Shown here: one piece after another, positions 7,427-16,105 of the stretch
Numbering within the stretch: position 1 is the stretch's first letter
Layout of the letters: each line of letters begins with the position of its first letter
Assembly: GCA_017625935.1 (NCBI GenBank)
Contig: JAGALA010000036.1
Span: forward strand, 1-39,241
Direction: 5' to 3'
DNA from: Clostridia bacterium
GTDB taxonomy: Bacteria > Bacillota > Clostridia > Oscillospirales > CAG-272
Length of the DNA stretch: 39,241 bases
Notes under the pieces: model-generated
Database searches by the model: none
What the model was told of the DNA's origin: nothing
The model's input: only the letters and a program-made list of their open reading frames with translations
Made by a program: the position numbers and the translations under genes

Positions 7427-9031
7427 ATGTTAAATAAAAAGAACCCCGTACTTACAGGCTTTCACCCTGATCCGTGCATTCTGCGCGTGGGTGATGACTA
7501 CTACCTTGCAACCTCGACTTTTCAATGGTTTGGTGGCGTGGAGCTTTATCACTCGCGCGACCTTATAAATTGGGAGCAGCTACCCTGTCCGCTTTCTCGC
7601 ACGAGTCAGCTCGATATGCAGGGAAATCCAAACTCGGGCGGCGTTTGGGCGCCGTGCCTTTCCTACGATAACGGCGTTTTCTATCTGATTTACACAAACG
7701 TGAAGAATTTCCACGGCATTTTCAAGGACACGCACAACTATCTCGTTACAACAACCGACCTTTATGGAGAGTGGAGCGAGCCGATTTACCTAAATTCAAG
7801 CGGCTTTGACCCCTCGCTTTTCCACGATGACGACGGCAAAAAGTACCTACTCAACATGCGTTGGGATCACCGTATGGAAAAGCACGATTTTGCGGGAATT
7901 TTAATGCAAGAGTACGACCCTGTGTTGAAAAAGCTGGTCGGCGAGATAAAAACGATATATAAAGGCACAGAGGTTGGCGCAACGGAAGCGCCGCACCTCT
8001 ACAAGAAAAACGGATATTATTATTTAATGGTTGCCGAGGGCGGCACGATGTATAATCACGGTGTAAGAATGGCACGCTCGCGCGATATTTGGGGCGAGTA
8101 CGAAAGTGACCCGCAACCACTCCTTACCACAAGGGACAACCCCGAAAAATATATGCAAAGGACAGGTCACGCATCATACATTGAATCGTCAAACGGTCAA
8201 GGGTACGTTGCGTATCTTTGCGCGCGCCCGCTTCGCGAAAAGCAGGTGGTTGATTGGGGGCTTGGCTGCTCGATTTTAGGGCGCGAAACCTGTATTGCTC
8301 CCGTAAAATGGGAAAACGGCTGGCTCCGCCTTGAATGTGGCGGTGTTGTTCCACCCGAGGAATATTATTCCGCATTGCCAGAGGTGAAATTTCCAGAAAA
8401 GCCCACGCGCGATACCTTCGTGGGTGAAAAATTGCCGTTGCACTACAAAACATTAAGATTACCGCTTGAAAAAATCGGCTCAATGACTGAGCGCGCGGAC
8501 GCACTAAGGCTGTACGGCAAGGAAGCCATCACCTCACCAAACGAGCAGAGCATGGTTGCAAGGCGCTTACAAGACCACGTGGCAAGCGCAACTGCCGAGC
8601 TTGAATTTGACCCTGAAACATTTCAACAAATGGCAGGGCTTACCGTCTTTTACGATACCTTCAATTTCTTCTATTTATATATGTCGCGCGACGAGGAAAG
8701 CGGAGAAAATTGCCTAAGAATTATCGTGCGCGACAGCTTGAAATTCTATAACCCCATACCCGAGCATAGGGTGCTTATAGGACAGAATAAAAGAGTATAT
8801 CTGCGCGTGGAAATCAACCGCTTGAAGCTTGAATTTTCATATTCGCTAAACGGTACTGACTACGAAAAAATCGGCGGCGTGCTCGACTCGTCCAATCTTT
8901 GCGACGAATCGTACGGGCTTATCGGTCACGAGGGACACACAGGCACGTTTATCGGTATGGCGGCAGAGGATTTGACGGGCGAAAGAAAGCACGCGGACTT
9001 TTTATCGTTTGAATATATAGGGGGCGAGTAA
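7427..9031 (+). CDS. GH43 beta-xylosidase / arabinofuranosidase
   Basis: A 534-residue GH43 enzyme in the layout of xylan 1,4-beta-xylosidases: an N-terminal five-bladed propeller (about 1-320) and a C-terminal beta-sandwich (about 350-530). Catalytic residues are visible: general base D15 in GFHPDP, pKa-modulating D128 in GFDPSLFHDDDG, and general acid E187 in GATEAPHLYK. It has no signal peptide, so it probably cleaves imported xylo-oligosaccharides in the cytoplasm. It is the second gene of the operon, with only one base between its stop and the GH78 start. Just upstream lies a relic of its own first codons and a miniature element, but its own AGGAG site and start are intact. Confidence 0.92.
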   Translation: MLNKKNPVLTGFHPDPCILRVGDDYYLATSTFQWFGGVELYHSRDLINWEQLPCPLSRTSQLDMQGNPNSGGVWAPCLSYDNGVFYLIYTNVKNFHGIFKDTHNYLVTTTDLYGEWSEPIYLNSSGFDPSLFHDDDGKKYLLNMRWDHRMEKHDFAGILMQEYDPVLKKLVGEIKTIYKGTEVGATEAPHLYKKNGYYYLMVAEGGTMYNHGVRMARSRDIWGEYESDPQPLLTTRDNPEKYMQRTGHASYIESSNGQGYVAYLCARPLREKQVVDWGLGCSILGRETCIAPVKWENGWLRLECGGVVPPEEYYSALPEVKFPEKPTRDTFVGEKLPLHYKTLRLPLEKIGSMTERADALRLYGKEAITSPNEQSMVARRLQDHVASATAELEFDPETFQQMAGLTVFYDTFNFFYLYMSRDEESGENCLRIIVRDSLKFYNPIPEHRVLIGQNKRVYLRVEINRLKLEFSYSLNGTDYEKIGGVLDSSNLCDESYGLIGHEGHTGTFIGMAAEDLTGERKHADFLSFEYIGGE

Positions 9032-9032
9032 A

Positions 9033-11024
9033 ATGGGAAAATCAAAATGGATTTGGCACCCGGGCAGCTTTGAGCTTTATCATTCGATGCTCCTTCACAA
9101 CCGCCGCACAACCTCAAAAACGTACGGTGACGGGTCGCGCAAAAGCGTATATTACTACCCGATGTGGCGTATCGATGCGCCCGAAAGCAACTCGGTTCTT
9201 GAAAAAAGAGCAGTTATAGAAAAAAGCGAAACACTAACCTTTTATTCAAATACAAATACCGCCAATATGGTGGTTGACGGCATAGCGTACCCACAGGGAA
9301 GCACGGTAACAATCGAAGCGGGTGAGCATTGTGTGGTTTTACAGGGCTTTAAGTGCGGCTCGTTCCCTGCATACTACGTAGAGGGTGACGTTTTCGCAAC
9401 CGACAGAACGTATACAGTCGGTGGGGACAGCGAAAAGCGCGGCAGGCACGCGGGCTACAGTGACTACTACACGGACAAGAGCGATAACCCCGAAATTTTC
9501 AAGTTTTTATACAAAAAGGTCTACCCTGTGTCTAAAAAAGAGATAAACGGCGGCTTGCTTTTTGACTTTGGCAAGGAAATTTTCGGCAAGGTTATCTTAA
9601 CTGAGCTTGACGGGGAGGCGCGCTACGTTTCCTTGGGCGAAAGCTATGAGGAGGCGCTTGACACACAGTTTTCGGAAATAGGCTTAAACGTAAGCGGCAG
9701 GGAGCATATAAGTGAGCCTTGCGCACTACGCTATATTTTCATACCAAACGCAAAAAGTGGCGAGGCGTGTGTGGATTTTGAGTATTTACCGCTTAAAAAC
9801 CGCGGCTCATTTAAGTGCGACAACGCGGAAATAAACAAGCTGTGGGACGTTTGCGCGTACACAATGCTGCTTAACTCCCGTGAATCGTTTTTTGACGGCA
9901 TAAAGCGCGACCGCTGGGTTTGGTCGGGCGATGCCTATCAGTCATATTTTGTAAATTACTATTTGGCGTATGATTTGGATATCGTTAGGCGCTCGGTGAG
10001 AATGCTCCGTGGGCGCGACCCGATAAAAAAGCATATAAACACCATTTGCGACTACACGTTTTTATGGATTTCGTCCGTTTGGGACTATTATTTTTACACG
10101 GGGGACAAGGATTTTATCTCGGATATTTACCCCGAAATTCTTGATGTTCTCGCATTTGTGGAGTCACGCCTTGACGCTGACGGAATGTACGAAAGAAATG
10201 CTGATGACTGGGTGTTTATTGACTGGTCAACCTTTGATTCAAACGGTCCTATATGCGCTGAAAATATGCTTCTTGCGCGTGCATATGAGTCGGTTTCCAA
10301 GTGCGCGGAGGTAGTCGGTGACGAAAAAACCGCCAAGGCAGCGGCTAAACACGCAAAAATGATAGTTGAGCGCGTAAATGAGCTTTATTGGGACGAAGAA
10401 AAAGGCGCATTTATCGACTGCTATAAATCGGGCAAGCGAAACGTGACGCGCCACGCAAACATTTTTGCACTTTTATTTGACTACACAGACGAAAAAAGAA
10501 AAGCAAGCATAATAAAGAACGTAATTTATAATGACGAAATAACCAAAATCACAACACCGTATTTCGAGTTTTACGAGCTTGACGCGATGTGCCAAATCGG
10601 CGATTTTGGGTATATGACCTCAATGCTTGACAGCTACTGGGGCGAGATGCTCCGCTTGGGCGCAACAACCATTTGGGAGGAGTTTGACCCAACCAAAAAG
10701 GGCATAGAGCATTATGAAATGTACGGCGGCAGGTACGAAAAGAGCCTTTGCCACGCCTGGGGCGCATCTCCGATTTATCTCCTTGGAAAATACGCGTTAG
10801 GAGTTAAGCCAACATCACCGGGATATGCAACCTTTGAGGTAAAGCCAAATGCAATGTGCTTTGGCGAAATCTCGGGCACTGTGCCAACACAAAACGGCGA
10901 CATTTTCGTCTCCCTTGACATCAAAAAGTGCGAGGTAGTGTCCGAAATTGACGGCGGCACTCTCATCTTAGACGGCAAAAAATACACAATCCCCAAGGGC
11001 GAAAAGCTGACAGTAGAGATATAA
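9033..11024 (+). CDS. GH78-like alpha-L-rhamnosidase
   Basis: A 663-residue protein with a beta-domain N-terminus and an (alpha/alpha)6 barrel from about residue 270. The family motif region DGIKRDRWVWSGDAYQS, the ADDWVFIDW stretch and the GATTIWEEFDP motif with conserved acidic residues fit GH78. It would release L-rhamnose from pectin-type or plant glycoside substrates. No signal peptide is seen. Start codon 1 bp after the GH43 stop, so it is operonic and likely coupled. At 663 residues it is shorter than multidomain GH78 enzymes, lacking extra carbohydrate-binding domains. The six-hairpin glycosidase fold is firm; rhamnose specificity is inferred. Confidence 0.83.
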   Translation: MGKSKWIWHPGSFELYHSMLLHNRRTTSKTYGDGSRKSVYYYPMWRIDAPESNSVLEKRAVIEKSETLTFYSNTNTANMVVDGIAYPQGSTVTIEAGEHCVVLQGFKCGSFPAYYVEGDVFATDRTYTVGGDSEKRGRHAGYSDYYTDKSDNPEIFKFLYKKVYPVSKKEINGGLLFDFGKEIFGKVILTELDGEARYVSLGESYEEALDTQFSEIGLNVSGREHISEPCALRYIFIPNAKSGEACVDFEYLPLKNRGSFKCDNAEINKLWDVCAYTMLLNSRESFFDGIKRDRWVWSGDAYQSYFVNYYLAYDLDIVRRSVRMLRGRDPIKKHINTICDYTFLWISSVWDYYFYTGDKDFISDIYPEILDVLAFVESRLDADGMYERNADDWVFIDWSTFDSNGPICAENMLLARAYESVSKCAEVVGDEKTAKAAAKHAKMIVERVNELYWDEEKGAFIDCYKSGKRNVTRHANIFALLFDYTDEKRKASIIKNVIYNDEITKITTPYFEFYELDAMCQIGDFGYMTSMLDSYWGEMLRLGATTIWEEFDPTKKGIEHYEMYGGRYEKSLCHAWGASPIYLLGKYALGVKPTSPGYATFEVKPNAMCFGEISGTVPTQNGDIFVSLDIKKCEVVSEIDGGTLILDGKKYTIPKGEKLTVEI

Positions 11025-11062
11025 ATATGCCTTCCCTTCGAGGCGATTTTTGAAGCACATTG

Positions 11063-11126
11063 ACACCTCATCACCTGCTATGCAGGAGCTTCCCCTCAAG
11101 GGGAAGCCGAAGAAGGGAGAAAAGCT
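11063..11126 (+). mobile_element. Miniature element after the GH78 gene, possible gene-end relic
   Basis: Contains ACACCTCATCACC (A end), an inner hairpin CCTGC-TAT-GCAGG and hairpin B GCTTCCCC-TCAA-GGGGAAGC, then CGAAG. Next comes AAGGGAGAAAAGCT (11113-11126), which resembles the GH78 3' coding end AAGGGCGAAAAGCT (10995-11008). In frame it reads KGEKL, with only synonymous changes over five codons. The short match could be chance. Confidence 0.5.
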
Positions 11127-11130
11127 ATGT

Positions 11131-11208
11131 GTCCTGCGGACGTGAATTGCCTGCGGCATGAATTGCCTGACGTCATGAATTGACCTGCGGTCGTGAATTG
11201 GCTTTGCC
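11131..11208 (+). repeat. Hairpin array, ATGAATT linker, after the GH78 gene
   Basis: Hairpins GTCCTGCGGAC (11131-11141), GCCTGCGGC (11149-11157), GCCTGACGTC (11165-11174, imperfect), GACCTGCGGTC (11182-11192) and GGCTTTGCC (11200-11208) are joined by GTGAATT or ATGAATT. The linker reads on the same strand as the GH operon. Confidence 0.8.
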
Positions 11209-11259
11209 ATGAACAAAAGCCTTGGTTAATATCACCTCAAGGGGAAGCCTAAGAAAAAA

Positions 11260-11295
11260 CCACCCGACGAACAAAAATCGTCGGGTGGACTTTTT
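11260..11295. terminator. Bidirectional terminator between GH operon and minus-strand genes
   Basis: CCACCCGACGA (11260-11270) pairs with TCGTCGGGTGG (11278-11288). Runs of T/A flank both sides, so it can end both the plus operon and the minus-strand gene whose stop is at 11294. Confidence 0.85.
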
Positions 11296-11644
11296 ATACA
11301 CTCATTGCACCTATCCAAAATTCTCGCGCAAACAAAAGCGAAAGAATTATAAAGGCGGAAGATAAAACAATCAGTAAAATATTCAGCCAAAGTATTTCCT
11401 TGCGAACAATAGCGACAATTTGCATAGAAATTGAGCCAATATTGCAGATGATTATAATAAGTGGGATTAAAATTATTAGGAAAATGGAAATCAATGCCGA
11501 AGCGGTGTAAATAAAACCGCTATTATTAGAAGGAACCTCTGTCAATGTCGCAATAAGTCCGAAAATTGCCAACAACACAAACGGCAAAATAGGAAAAAGA
11601 TAAAAAGCCGATGAAATTAAGGTGAATTGTTTCTTTTTCTTCAT
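11294..11644 (-). CDS. Small hydrophobic membrane protein, unknown function
   Basis: A 116-residue protein with four likely membrane helices (about 10-32, 46-70, 70-88 and 92-110) separated by very short loops. Starts MKKKKQ, fitting a positive-inside N-terminus. I recognise no family. It starts 28 bp after the acetyltransferase stop codon, with an AAAGGAGG site, so it is probably the last gene of that unit. Confidence 0.7.
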   Translation of the reverse strand: MKKKKQFTLISSAFYLFPILPFVLLAIFGLIATLTEVPSNNSGFIYTASALISIFLIILIPLIIIICNIGSISMQIVAIVRKEILWLNILLIVLSSAFIILSLLFAREFWIGAMSV

Positions 11645-11672
11645 AAAACCTCCTTTCTAATGATGCAAAGCA

Positions 11673-12290
11673 TCACATAATTTCTTCCCAATTGATTTTT
11701 TTGTCCTTGAAATAGTACTCGCGGTCGTGCTCACTGATTTTACGTGCGACGCGGCAGGGTGAGCCGTAGGCAACAACGCCCGCGGGGATATCTCTTGTGA
11801 CAACAGATCCTGCTCCTATAACCGATCCGTCACCGATGGTAACGCCGGGAAGCACGATAACCCCAGCACCCAGCCAACAGTTTCTGCCGATTTTGATGGG
11901 CAAATTGTATTGATATACCTTCTCGCGCAGCTCGGGCAGGATAGGATGACCCGCCGAGGAGAGCACCACGTTTGGACCGAGCATAGTATATTCACCCACG
12001 TAAATGTGGTTATCATCGACACAGGTCAGGTTAAAATTGGCGTAAACGTTGCGCCCAAAGTGGCAATGCTTGCCGCCCCAGTTTGAGTGAAACGGCGGCT
12101 CGATATAAACGCCCTCACCGCACTCCGCGCACATTTCCTTTAGCATTTTTGCGCGCTTTTCTCCCTCGCTTGGGCGCGTCGCGTTATAATCGTAAAGCTT
12201 TTCAAGGCACGCGGTTTGCTCCCTTGCAATTTCCTCGTCAACACAGGTATAAAGCTCACCTGTTACCATTTTTTCTCTGTTAGTGCTCAT
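11673..12290 (-). CDS. Maltose/galactoside O-acetyltransferase family (LacA/Maa)
   Basis: A 205-residue left-handed beta-helix acyltransferase that moves acetyl from acetyl-CoA to a sugar hydroxyl. The N-terminal mac domain (EKMVTGELYTCVDEEI) and hexapeptide repeats are visible (IYVGEYTMLGPNVVLSSAGHP, IGRNCWLGAGVIVLPGVTIGDGSVIGAGSVVTRDIP). The His of SSAGHP is the usual catalytic base. The start at 12290 has GAGGTG just upstream. A longer frame from 12320 is rejected because that ATG lies in the -10 box. The precise acceptor sugar cannot be told. Confidence 0.9.
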   Translation of the reverse strand: MSTNREKMVTGELYTCVDEEIAREQTACLEKLYDYNATRPSEGEKRAKMLKEMCAECGEGVYIEPPFHSNWGGKHCHFGRNVYANFNLTCVDDNHIYVGEYTMLGPNVVLSSAGHPILPELREKVYQYNLPIKIGRNCWLGAGVIVLPGVTIGDGSVIGAGSVVTRDIPAGVVAYGSPCRVARKISEHDREYYFKDKKINWEEIM

Positions 12291-12318
12291 AGTACACCTC
12301 GCAAACGGTTTTTTCTTC

Positions 12319-12347
12319 ATTATACCATATATAAAAATAAAAATCCA
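12319..12347 (-). promoter_or_regulatory. Promoter of the acetyltransferase unit
   Basis: On the minus strand TGGATT (12342-12347), 17 bp, TATAAT (12319-12324), preceded by TGG. Its -35 region is built into the terminator hairpin of the upstream TM2 gene. Confidence 0.6.
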
Positions 12348-12365
12348 CCGATTTCGGTGGATTTT
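12341..12365 (-). terminator. Terminator of the TM2-type gene
   Basis: TCCACCG/CGGTGGA stem with ATTT loop and flanking A/T runs. On the minus strand it is followed by TTTTTATTTTTA. It starts 14 bp after the TM2 gene stop codon. Confidence 0.8.
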
Positions 12366-12378
12366 CTATGTAGCTAAA

Positions 12379-12654
12379 TTATTCAGCTGTTTCTTCCTCT
12401 GCCGTCTTTGCAGGGATAGCATCAATAAGTGAAGCCTTATCAGCGGCAGCAAATTCTTCGTCTGTCATCTTAAGGATCTTAATGCCGGCGATGATACCCT
12501 TGATGAGGTTGATGATAGCAATAATACCAATTGTGATAATACCGAAGATAATTGTCTTGATGCCTCTCTTCTTGTCGCCAACTAAGAAGCTTGGAACGCC
12601 AAGTTGGTTGAAGATAATGCTCATAACGCCAAAAAGAATCTTGTTATCCATCAT
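12379..12654 (-). CDS. TM2-domain-like small membrane protein
   Basis: A 91-residue protein: a short N-terminal hydrophobic segment (about 6-25), a VGDKKRG turn, then a long hydrophobic stretch (about 32-62), and an acidic Ala/Glu-rich tail. The VPSFLVGDKKRGIKTIIFG segment resembles the turn of TM2-domain proteins. AAAGGAG precedes the start; a second ATG directly follows. It is a single-gene unit with its own promoter and terminator. Function unknown. Confidence 0.65.
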   Translation of the reverse strand: MMDNKILFGVMSIIFNQLGVPSFLVGDKKRGIKTIIFGIITIGIIAIINLIKGIIAGIKILKMTDEEFAAADKASLIDAIPAKTAEEETAE

Positions 12655-12681
12655 TAATTCTCCTTTCTAATAATTTACAAT

Positions 12682-12710
12682 ATTATATCATAAACAATTC
12701 GTGCTGTCAA
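12682..12710 (-). promoter_or_regulatory. Promoter of the TM2-type gene
   Basis: Consensus TTGACA (12705-12710), 17 bp, TATAAT (12682-12687) on the minus strand: a strong constitutive-looking promoter. Confidence 0.85.
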
Positions 12711-12735
12711 TGAATTATAATAATTTTATATTTTG

Positions 12736-13494
12736 CTAGTCAAATACAAAACCAAAATGCTCAGGCATAGGCGCGTTTTTGTCAAATTGATACCACATTG
12801 TAAACGGAATTTGATTGCCGACGATGCGAAATTTGCCGTTTTTTGCGCCAAGCGAGTGTAAAATCTCGGGCGCTTTTTCGTCCTTTCCGAGCAGCTCGTA
12901 GCCGAAAAGATTTTCGCCGTCTGACGAGTAGGCGAGGATGAAGTCGTCCCCACGGATAAACTCTGATATTTTGGAAAGAAGGGCTATGCTTTCTTTCTCC
13001 TGTATCACGCCGCCGCTTGGGAGAAAATCACGGCGCAGACGCGCGTACTCATTTGCGCTGATTTTTAAAAATTGGCAACCCTGTGTCGCGCTTTTGGCGG
13101 AAATTTCACTGATACGTGTCGCATTTTTGTAGCCAAGCCTGCTATAAAAATCGAATAGCGAGTCCTCGGCGGGCTTTAATATCGCACCTATGTAGCCAAG
13201 GGCGCTTAAATGCGCGTGGGTAAATTCCATAAGTGCTTTGCAAACACCGCGCCCGCGGTATTTCTTTGCGGTTGCCACCGCGTAAATGTATGCAAGCTTG
13301 CCGCCTGAATATTCACAGTCGAACCAATAAAGCATACCGACAAGCGCTCCGTCCTCTTTGGCGGTCATTGCGCGGCTCGGCGAGTAGGCACATTCAAAGA
13401 ATGTATCGTTAAATGTACCGTCATCTCCAAACGCTTCGCTGAAAAGGAGCTTCAGCCTTGATAAATCGTTTGACGTCGGTTGTTTAATTTCCAT
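12736..13494 (-). CDS. GNAT family N-acetyltransferase (Eis-like length)
   Basis: A 252-residue protein. The acetyl-CoA binding core is at about 60-125: LAYIYAVATAKKYRGRGVCKALMEF, with the R/Q-x-x-G-x-G motif as RGRGVC. A C-terminal extension of about 120 residues follows, longer than a plain GNAT and like Eis-type two-domain acetyltransferases. Substrate unknown. Its start overlaps the DUF2156 gene by 11 bp, so it is translated from the same mRNA. Confidence 0.85.
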   Translation of the reverse strand: MEIKQPTSNDLSRLKLLFSEAFGDDGTFNDTFFECAYSPSRAMTAKEDGALVGMLYWFDCEYSGGKLAYIYAVATAKKYRGRGVCKALMEFTHAHLSALGYIGAILKPAEDSLFDFYSRLGYKNATRISEISAKSATQGCQFLKISANEYARLRRDFLPSGGVIQEKESIALLSKISEFIRGDDFILAYSSDGENLFGYELLGKDEKAPEILHSLGAKNGKFRIVGNQIPFTMWYQFDKNAPMPEHFGFVFD

Positions 13495-14413
13495 TTGATT
13501 CCTCCATGAAAAAAGCGCGATACTTTTCGGTCATATGGTGGGGGTAGTATCTGCTTTTGGCAGTTCTCAGCCCCTCAACGCCCATATCCTCCTCACGGTC
13601 GAGATAGGTATTTTCGGGGTGCTTTTCCTTAATATAATTTGCAAATTCGTAGTTTATCGCGGCGTATGCCTCGGGTACTGCCTTTTCAAATTGCACGTCA
13701 AACGTGTCACGGGAAAGGGGCGAGCCCATTGAAAAGGCAAGAATTTCATCTCCGTCTGTTATCATAATGCCCTCAAGCCCGAGCGCACAAAAATTATCAA
13801 GCGCGAGGGATAGTGCGCGCATCTCGTACGAAGCGTCGTTTTCGGGGTTGGCGGCAACCTTGGCTTCGTGCCATTTTTCTGCCATTTTGCGCACCCTGTG
13901 TATGTTTTTCGGGGTTATTTCCTCTATTTTGTAGCTCGGATGTGCTTTTTTGAAGTTGTTTAGATGCGTGCGCTTCTTTTGATATTTTTTGCCGCTTAGC
14001 GTTGATAAATCATCAATATGATATACGTAATCAAAGGTGCCGAGCTTGCCCTCGATTCTTACGCGCTCACCGTACACCGCCAAAAAATCGTCCAATTTTT
14101 CGGGAGGAATACTGCCAATTATCGGAGTGATGCCTCTTTTTTTGGCATCCTCTAAAATTGCTTCGATCACGGGTAAAGCATCGCCGCTGCCTATGGGGTA
14201 GGGGTAAAATGCGTATTTTCCGTAGCTTGAAAACAAAACGGCGTGTGAGGAAAGCTCGCAAATTTCGTGCTTGCCCCAGCATATAAGGTTGGAAAACGAA
14301 AGCTCACAGCCGCGCGTTATGTCGGAGAATAAATATTTCTCGTAAATAGCCTTGTCGTCAATTGTGAGCGCGCGAAAGGAAAGTGATACCCTGTTTTTAT
14401 ACGAAACGTCCAT
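13484..14413 (-). CDS. DUF2156 (phosphatidylglycerol lysyltransferase-like) protein
   Basis: A 309-residue soluble protein of the DUF2156 family, the double-GNAT fold found as the catalytic end of MprF. Family features are FSDITRGCELSFSNLICW near the start, KKYQKKRTHLNNFKKAHPSYKIEEI in the middle and QFEKAVPEAYAAINYEFANY near the end. It lacks MprF's membrane flippase part; stand-alone members are common in Clostridia and their substrate is unsettled. The ATG at 14413 has a perfect AAGGAGG and is preferred over the upstream in-frame start at 14509, which lies upstream of the promoter. First gene of a two-gene unit with the GNAT. Confidence 0.85.
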   Translation of the reverse strand: MDVSYKNRVSLSFRALTIDDKAIYEKYLFSDITRGCELSFSNLICWGKHEICELSSHAVLFSSYGKYAFYPYPIGSGDALPVIEAILEDAKKRGITPIIGSIPPEKLDDFLAVYGERVRIEGKLGTFDYVYHIDDLSTLSGKKYQKKRTHLNNFKKAHPSYKIEEITPKNIHRVRKMAEKWHEAKVAANPENDASYEMRALSLALDNFCALGLEGIMITDGDEILAFSMGSPLSRDTFDVQFEKAVPEAYAAINYEFANYIKEKHPENTYLDREEDMGVEGLRTAKSRYYPHHMTEKYRAFFMEESNGN

Positions 14414-14441
14414 ATTTACCTCCTTGTTAATATCTATTTGG

Positions 14442-14470
14442 ATTATACAACCAAAAAAGAGCTTTGTCAA
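14442..14470 (-). promoter_or_regulatory. Promoter of the DUF2156/GNAT unit
   Basis: TTGACA (14465-14470), 17 bp, TATAAT (14442-14447) on the minus strand. Divergent from the FGGY kinase promoter. Confidence 0.85.
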
Positions 14471-14514
14471 TAATTCAGTATTTCCAAAATTGTAAATTTC
14501 ATATAACAAAATAA

Positions 14515-14543
14515 TTTACATTTTTTGTATTGTGTGATATAAT
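14515..14543 (+). promoter_or_regulatory. Promoter of the FGGY kinase unit
   Basis: TTTACA (14515-14520), 17 bp, TATAAT (14538-14543), with GGAGG and the ATG following at 14563-14575. Confidence 0.85.
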
Positions 14544-14572
14544 GAGCATATAACGCATTTTTGGAGGAAAAA

Positions 14573-16105
14573 ATGAAAAAAATTTTAGGAATTGAGCTTG
14601 GCTCAACAAGAATTAAATCCGTACTTATAAACGAAAAGGGCGAGGTTTTAGCAAGCGGCGCACACGATTGGGAAAACAAATTAGAGGGCGGCTTCTGGAC
14701 TTACTCACTTGAGGATGTTTGGGCAGGCTTGCGCGCTTCGTACAGCGACCTTGCAAAAAATTACGGCGAGAAAATCGAAAAGCTCGACGCTATCGGCATT
14801 TCCGCAATGATGCACGGCTATCTCGCGTTCGATAAAAACGACAATTTATTGGTTCCCTTCAGAACATGGAGAAACACGACAACCGCCGAGGCGCAAGCAG
14901 CGTTGACAAGCGCGCTCAGCTTTAATATGCCTCAGCGCTGGAGCGGCACACACTTTTACCAGGCGGTACTAAACGGCGAGGCGCACGTACCTGACGTTAC
15001 GTTCCTTACCACCTTGGCAGGCTACGTTCATTGGCAGCTTTGCGGTGAGCGCGTGCTTGGTATCGGTGATGCGGCAGGAATGTTCCCAACCGTTGGAAAT
15101 AAATATGACGAAAAACGCCTTGCAATCTTCAATTCGCTTTTGAAGGAGCACGGAGTTGACAAAAAATTAGAGGATTTGCTGCCAAAGCCTCTTATGGCAG
15201 GAGAAAACGCAGGCGTGCTTACCGAAGCGGGCGCTAAGCTGCTTGATGAAAGCGGTGCTTTGCAGGCAGGTGCAATTATGTGTCCGCCCGAGGGCGATGC
15301 AGGCACGGGTATGGTTGCAACAAACGCGGTTAAGGTAAGAACGGGTAACGTCTCCGCAGGCACGAGCGCTTTTGCAATGGTTGTGCTTGAAAAGCCGCTT
15401 AAAAGAGTCAGCACGGAGATTGACGTTGTATCAACTCCAAGCGGAAATACCGTTGCAATGGTGCACGCAAACAACTTTACCTCTGAAATTAACGCGTGGG
15501 CGTCCTTGTTTATGGAAGCGATTGAACTTGCGGGCGGCTCGATTAAAAAGGGTCAGCTTTTTGATAAGCTATATGAGGTTTCCGCACAGAGTGACGAAAA
15601 CGTTGGCGGCCTTGTCGGCTATAACTTCCTCTCGGGTGAGCCGCTTGTTGGGCTTGAAAGAGGCGTGCCGATGGTGGCAAGACAAGAGGGCGGAAAATTG
15701 ACCCTTGCAAACTTTATGCAGATGCAGCTATATTCTGCGCTTGGTGCTATGAGCATCGGTATGGAAATTTTGGCTGAGGAAAACGTACAAATTGAATCAA
15801 TTTGCGGTCACGGCGGCTTCTTTATCACTCCGTTTATCGGCGCAAACGCAATGAGCGCGGCGCTTGGCTGTCCGATAACAGTTATGAAAAACGCGGGCGA
15901 GGGCGGTGCTTGGGGCGTTGCACTTCTTGCACTTTTCGCAACGGAGAGCGGAAAAACGCTTGAAAGCTTCCTTGATGAGCAATTTGCATCGACAGAGAAG
16001 GAAACAACCGTAGCAAGCGAGGCGGAAAAAGCAAAGTTTGCGCGCTTTATGGCTGCATATAAGGCTGGCTTGGCAGTTGAAAAATTAGCTACCGAAAAAT
16101 TATGA
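14573..16105 (+). CDS. FGGY-family carbohydrate kinase
   Basis: A 510-residue sugar kinase with the two-domain ASKHA fold. Phosphate-1 motif ILGIELGSTRIKSVLI is at the N-terminus; ISAMMHGYLAFD and the sugar-pocket TWRNTTT follow. The C-terminal ATP site is seen as VRTGNVSAGTSAFAMV and ICGHGGFF. The substrate is probably a pentulose or similar ketose (xylulose, ribulose or rhamnulose class), which fits the xylose-, arabinose- and rhamnose-releasing enzymes in this window; the sequence alone does not decide. The start chosen has GGAGG 5 bp upstream. The stop overlaps the next ATG by 4 bp (ATGA). Confidence 0.9.
   Translation: MKKILGIELGSTRIKSVLINEKGEVLASGAHDWENKLEGGFWTYSLEDVWAGLRASYSDLAKNYGEKIEKLDAIGISAMMHGYLAFDKNDNLLVPFRTWRNTTTAEAQAALTSALSFNMPQRWSGTHFYQAVLNGEAHVPDVTFLTTLAGYVHWQLCGERVLGIGDAAGMFPTVGNKYDEKRLAIFNSLLKEHGVDKKLEDLLPKPLMAGENAGVLTEAGAKLLDESGALQAGAIMCPPEGDAGTGMVATNAVKVRTGNVSAGTSAFAMVVLEKPLKRVSTEIDVVSTPSGNTVAMVHANNFTSEINAWASLFMEAIELAGGSIKKGQLFDKLYEVSAQSDENVGGLVGYNFLSGEPLVGLERGVPMVARQEGGKLTLANFMQMQLYSALGAMSIGMEILAEENVQIESICGHGGFFITPFIGANAMSAALGCPITVMKNAGEGGAWGVALLALFATESGKTLESFLDEQFASTEKETTVASEAEKAKFARFMAAYKAGLAVEKLATEKL

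Noticed and set aside
12290..12320. Longer N-terminus for the acetyltransferase
   Set aside because: The upstream ATG overlaps the TATAAT box and has no ribosome site.
14413..14509. Longer N-terminus for the DUF2156 protein
   Set aside because: The extension contains the promoter; the ATG at 14413 has a perfect ribosome site.
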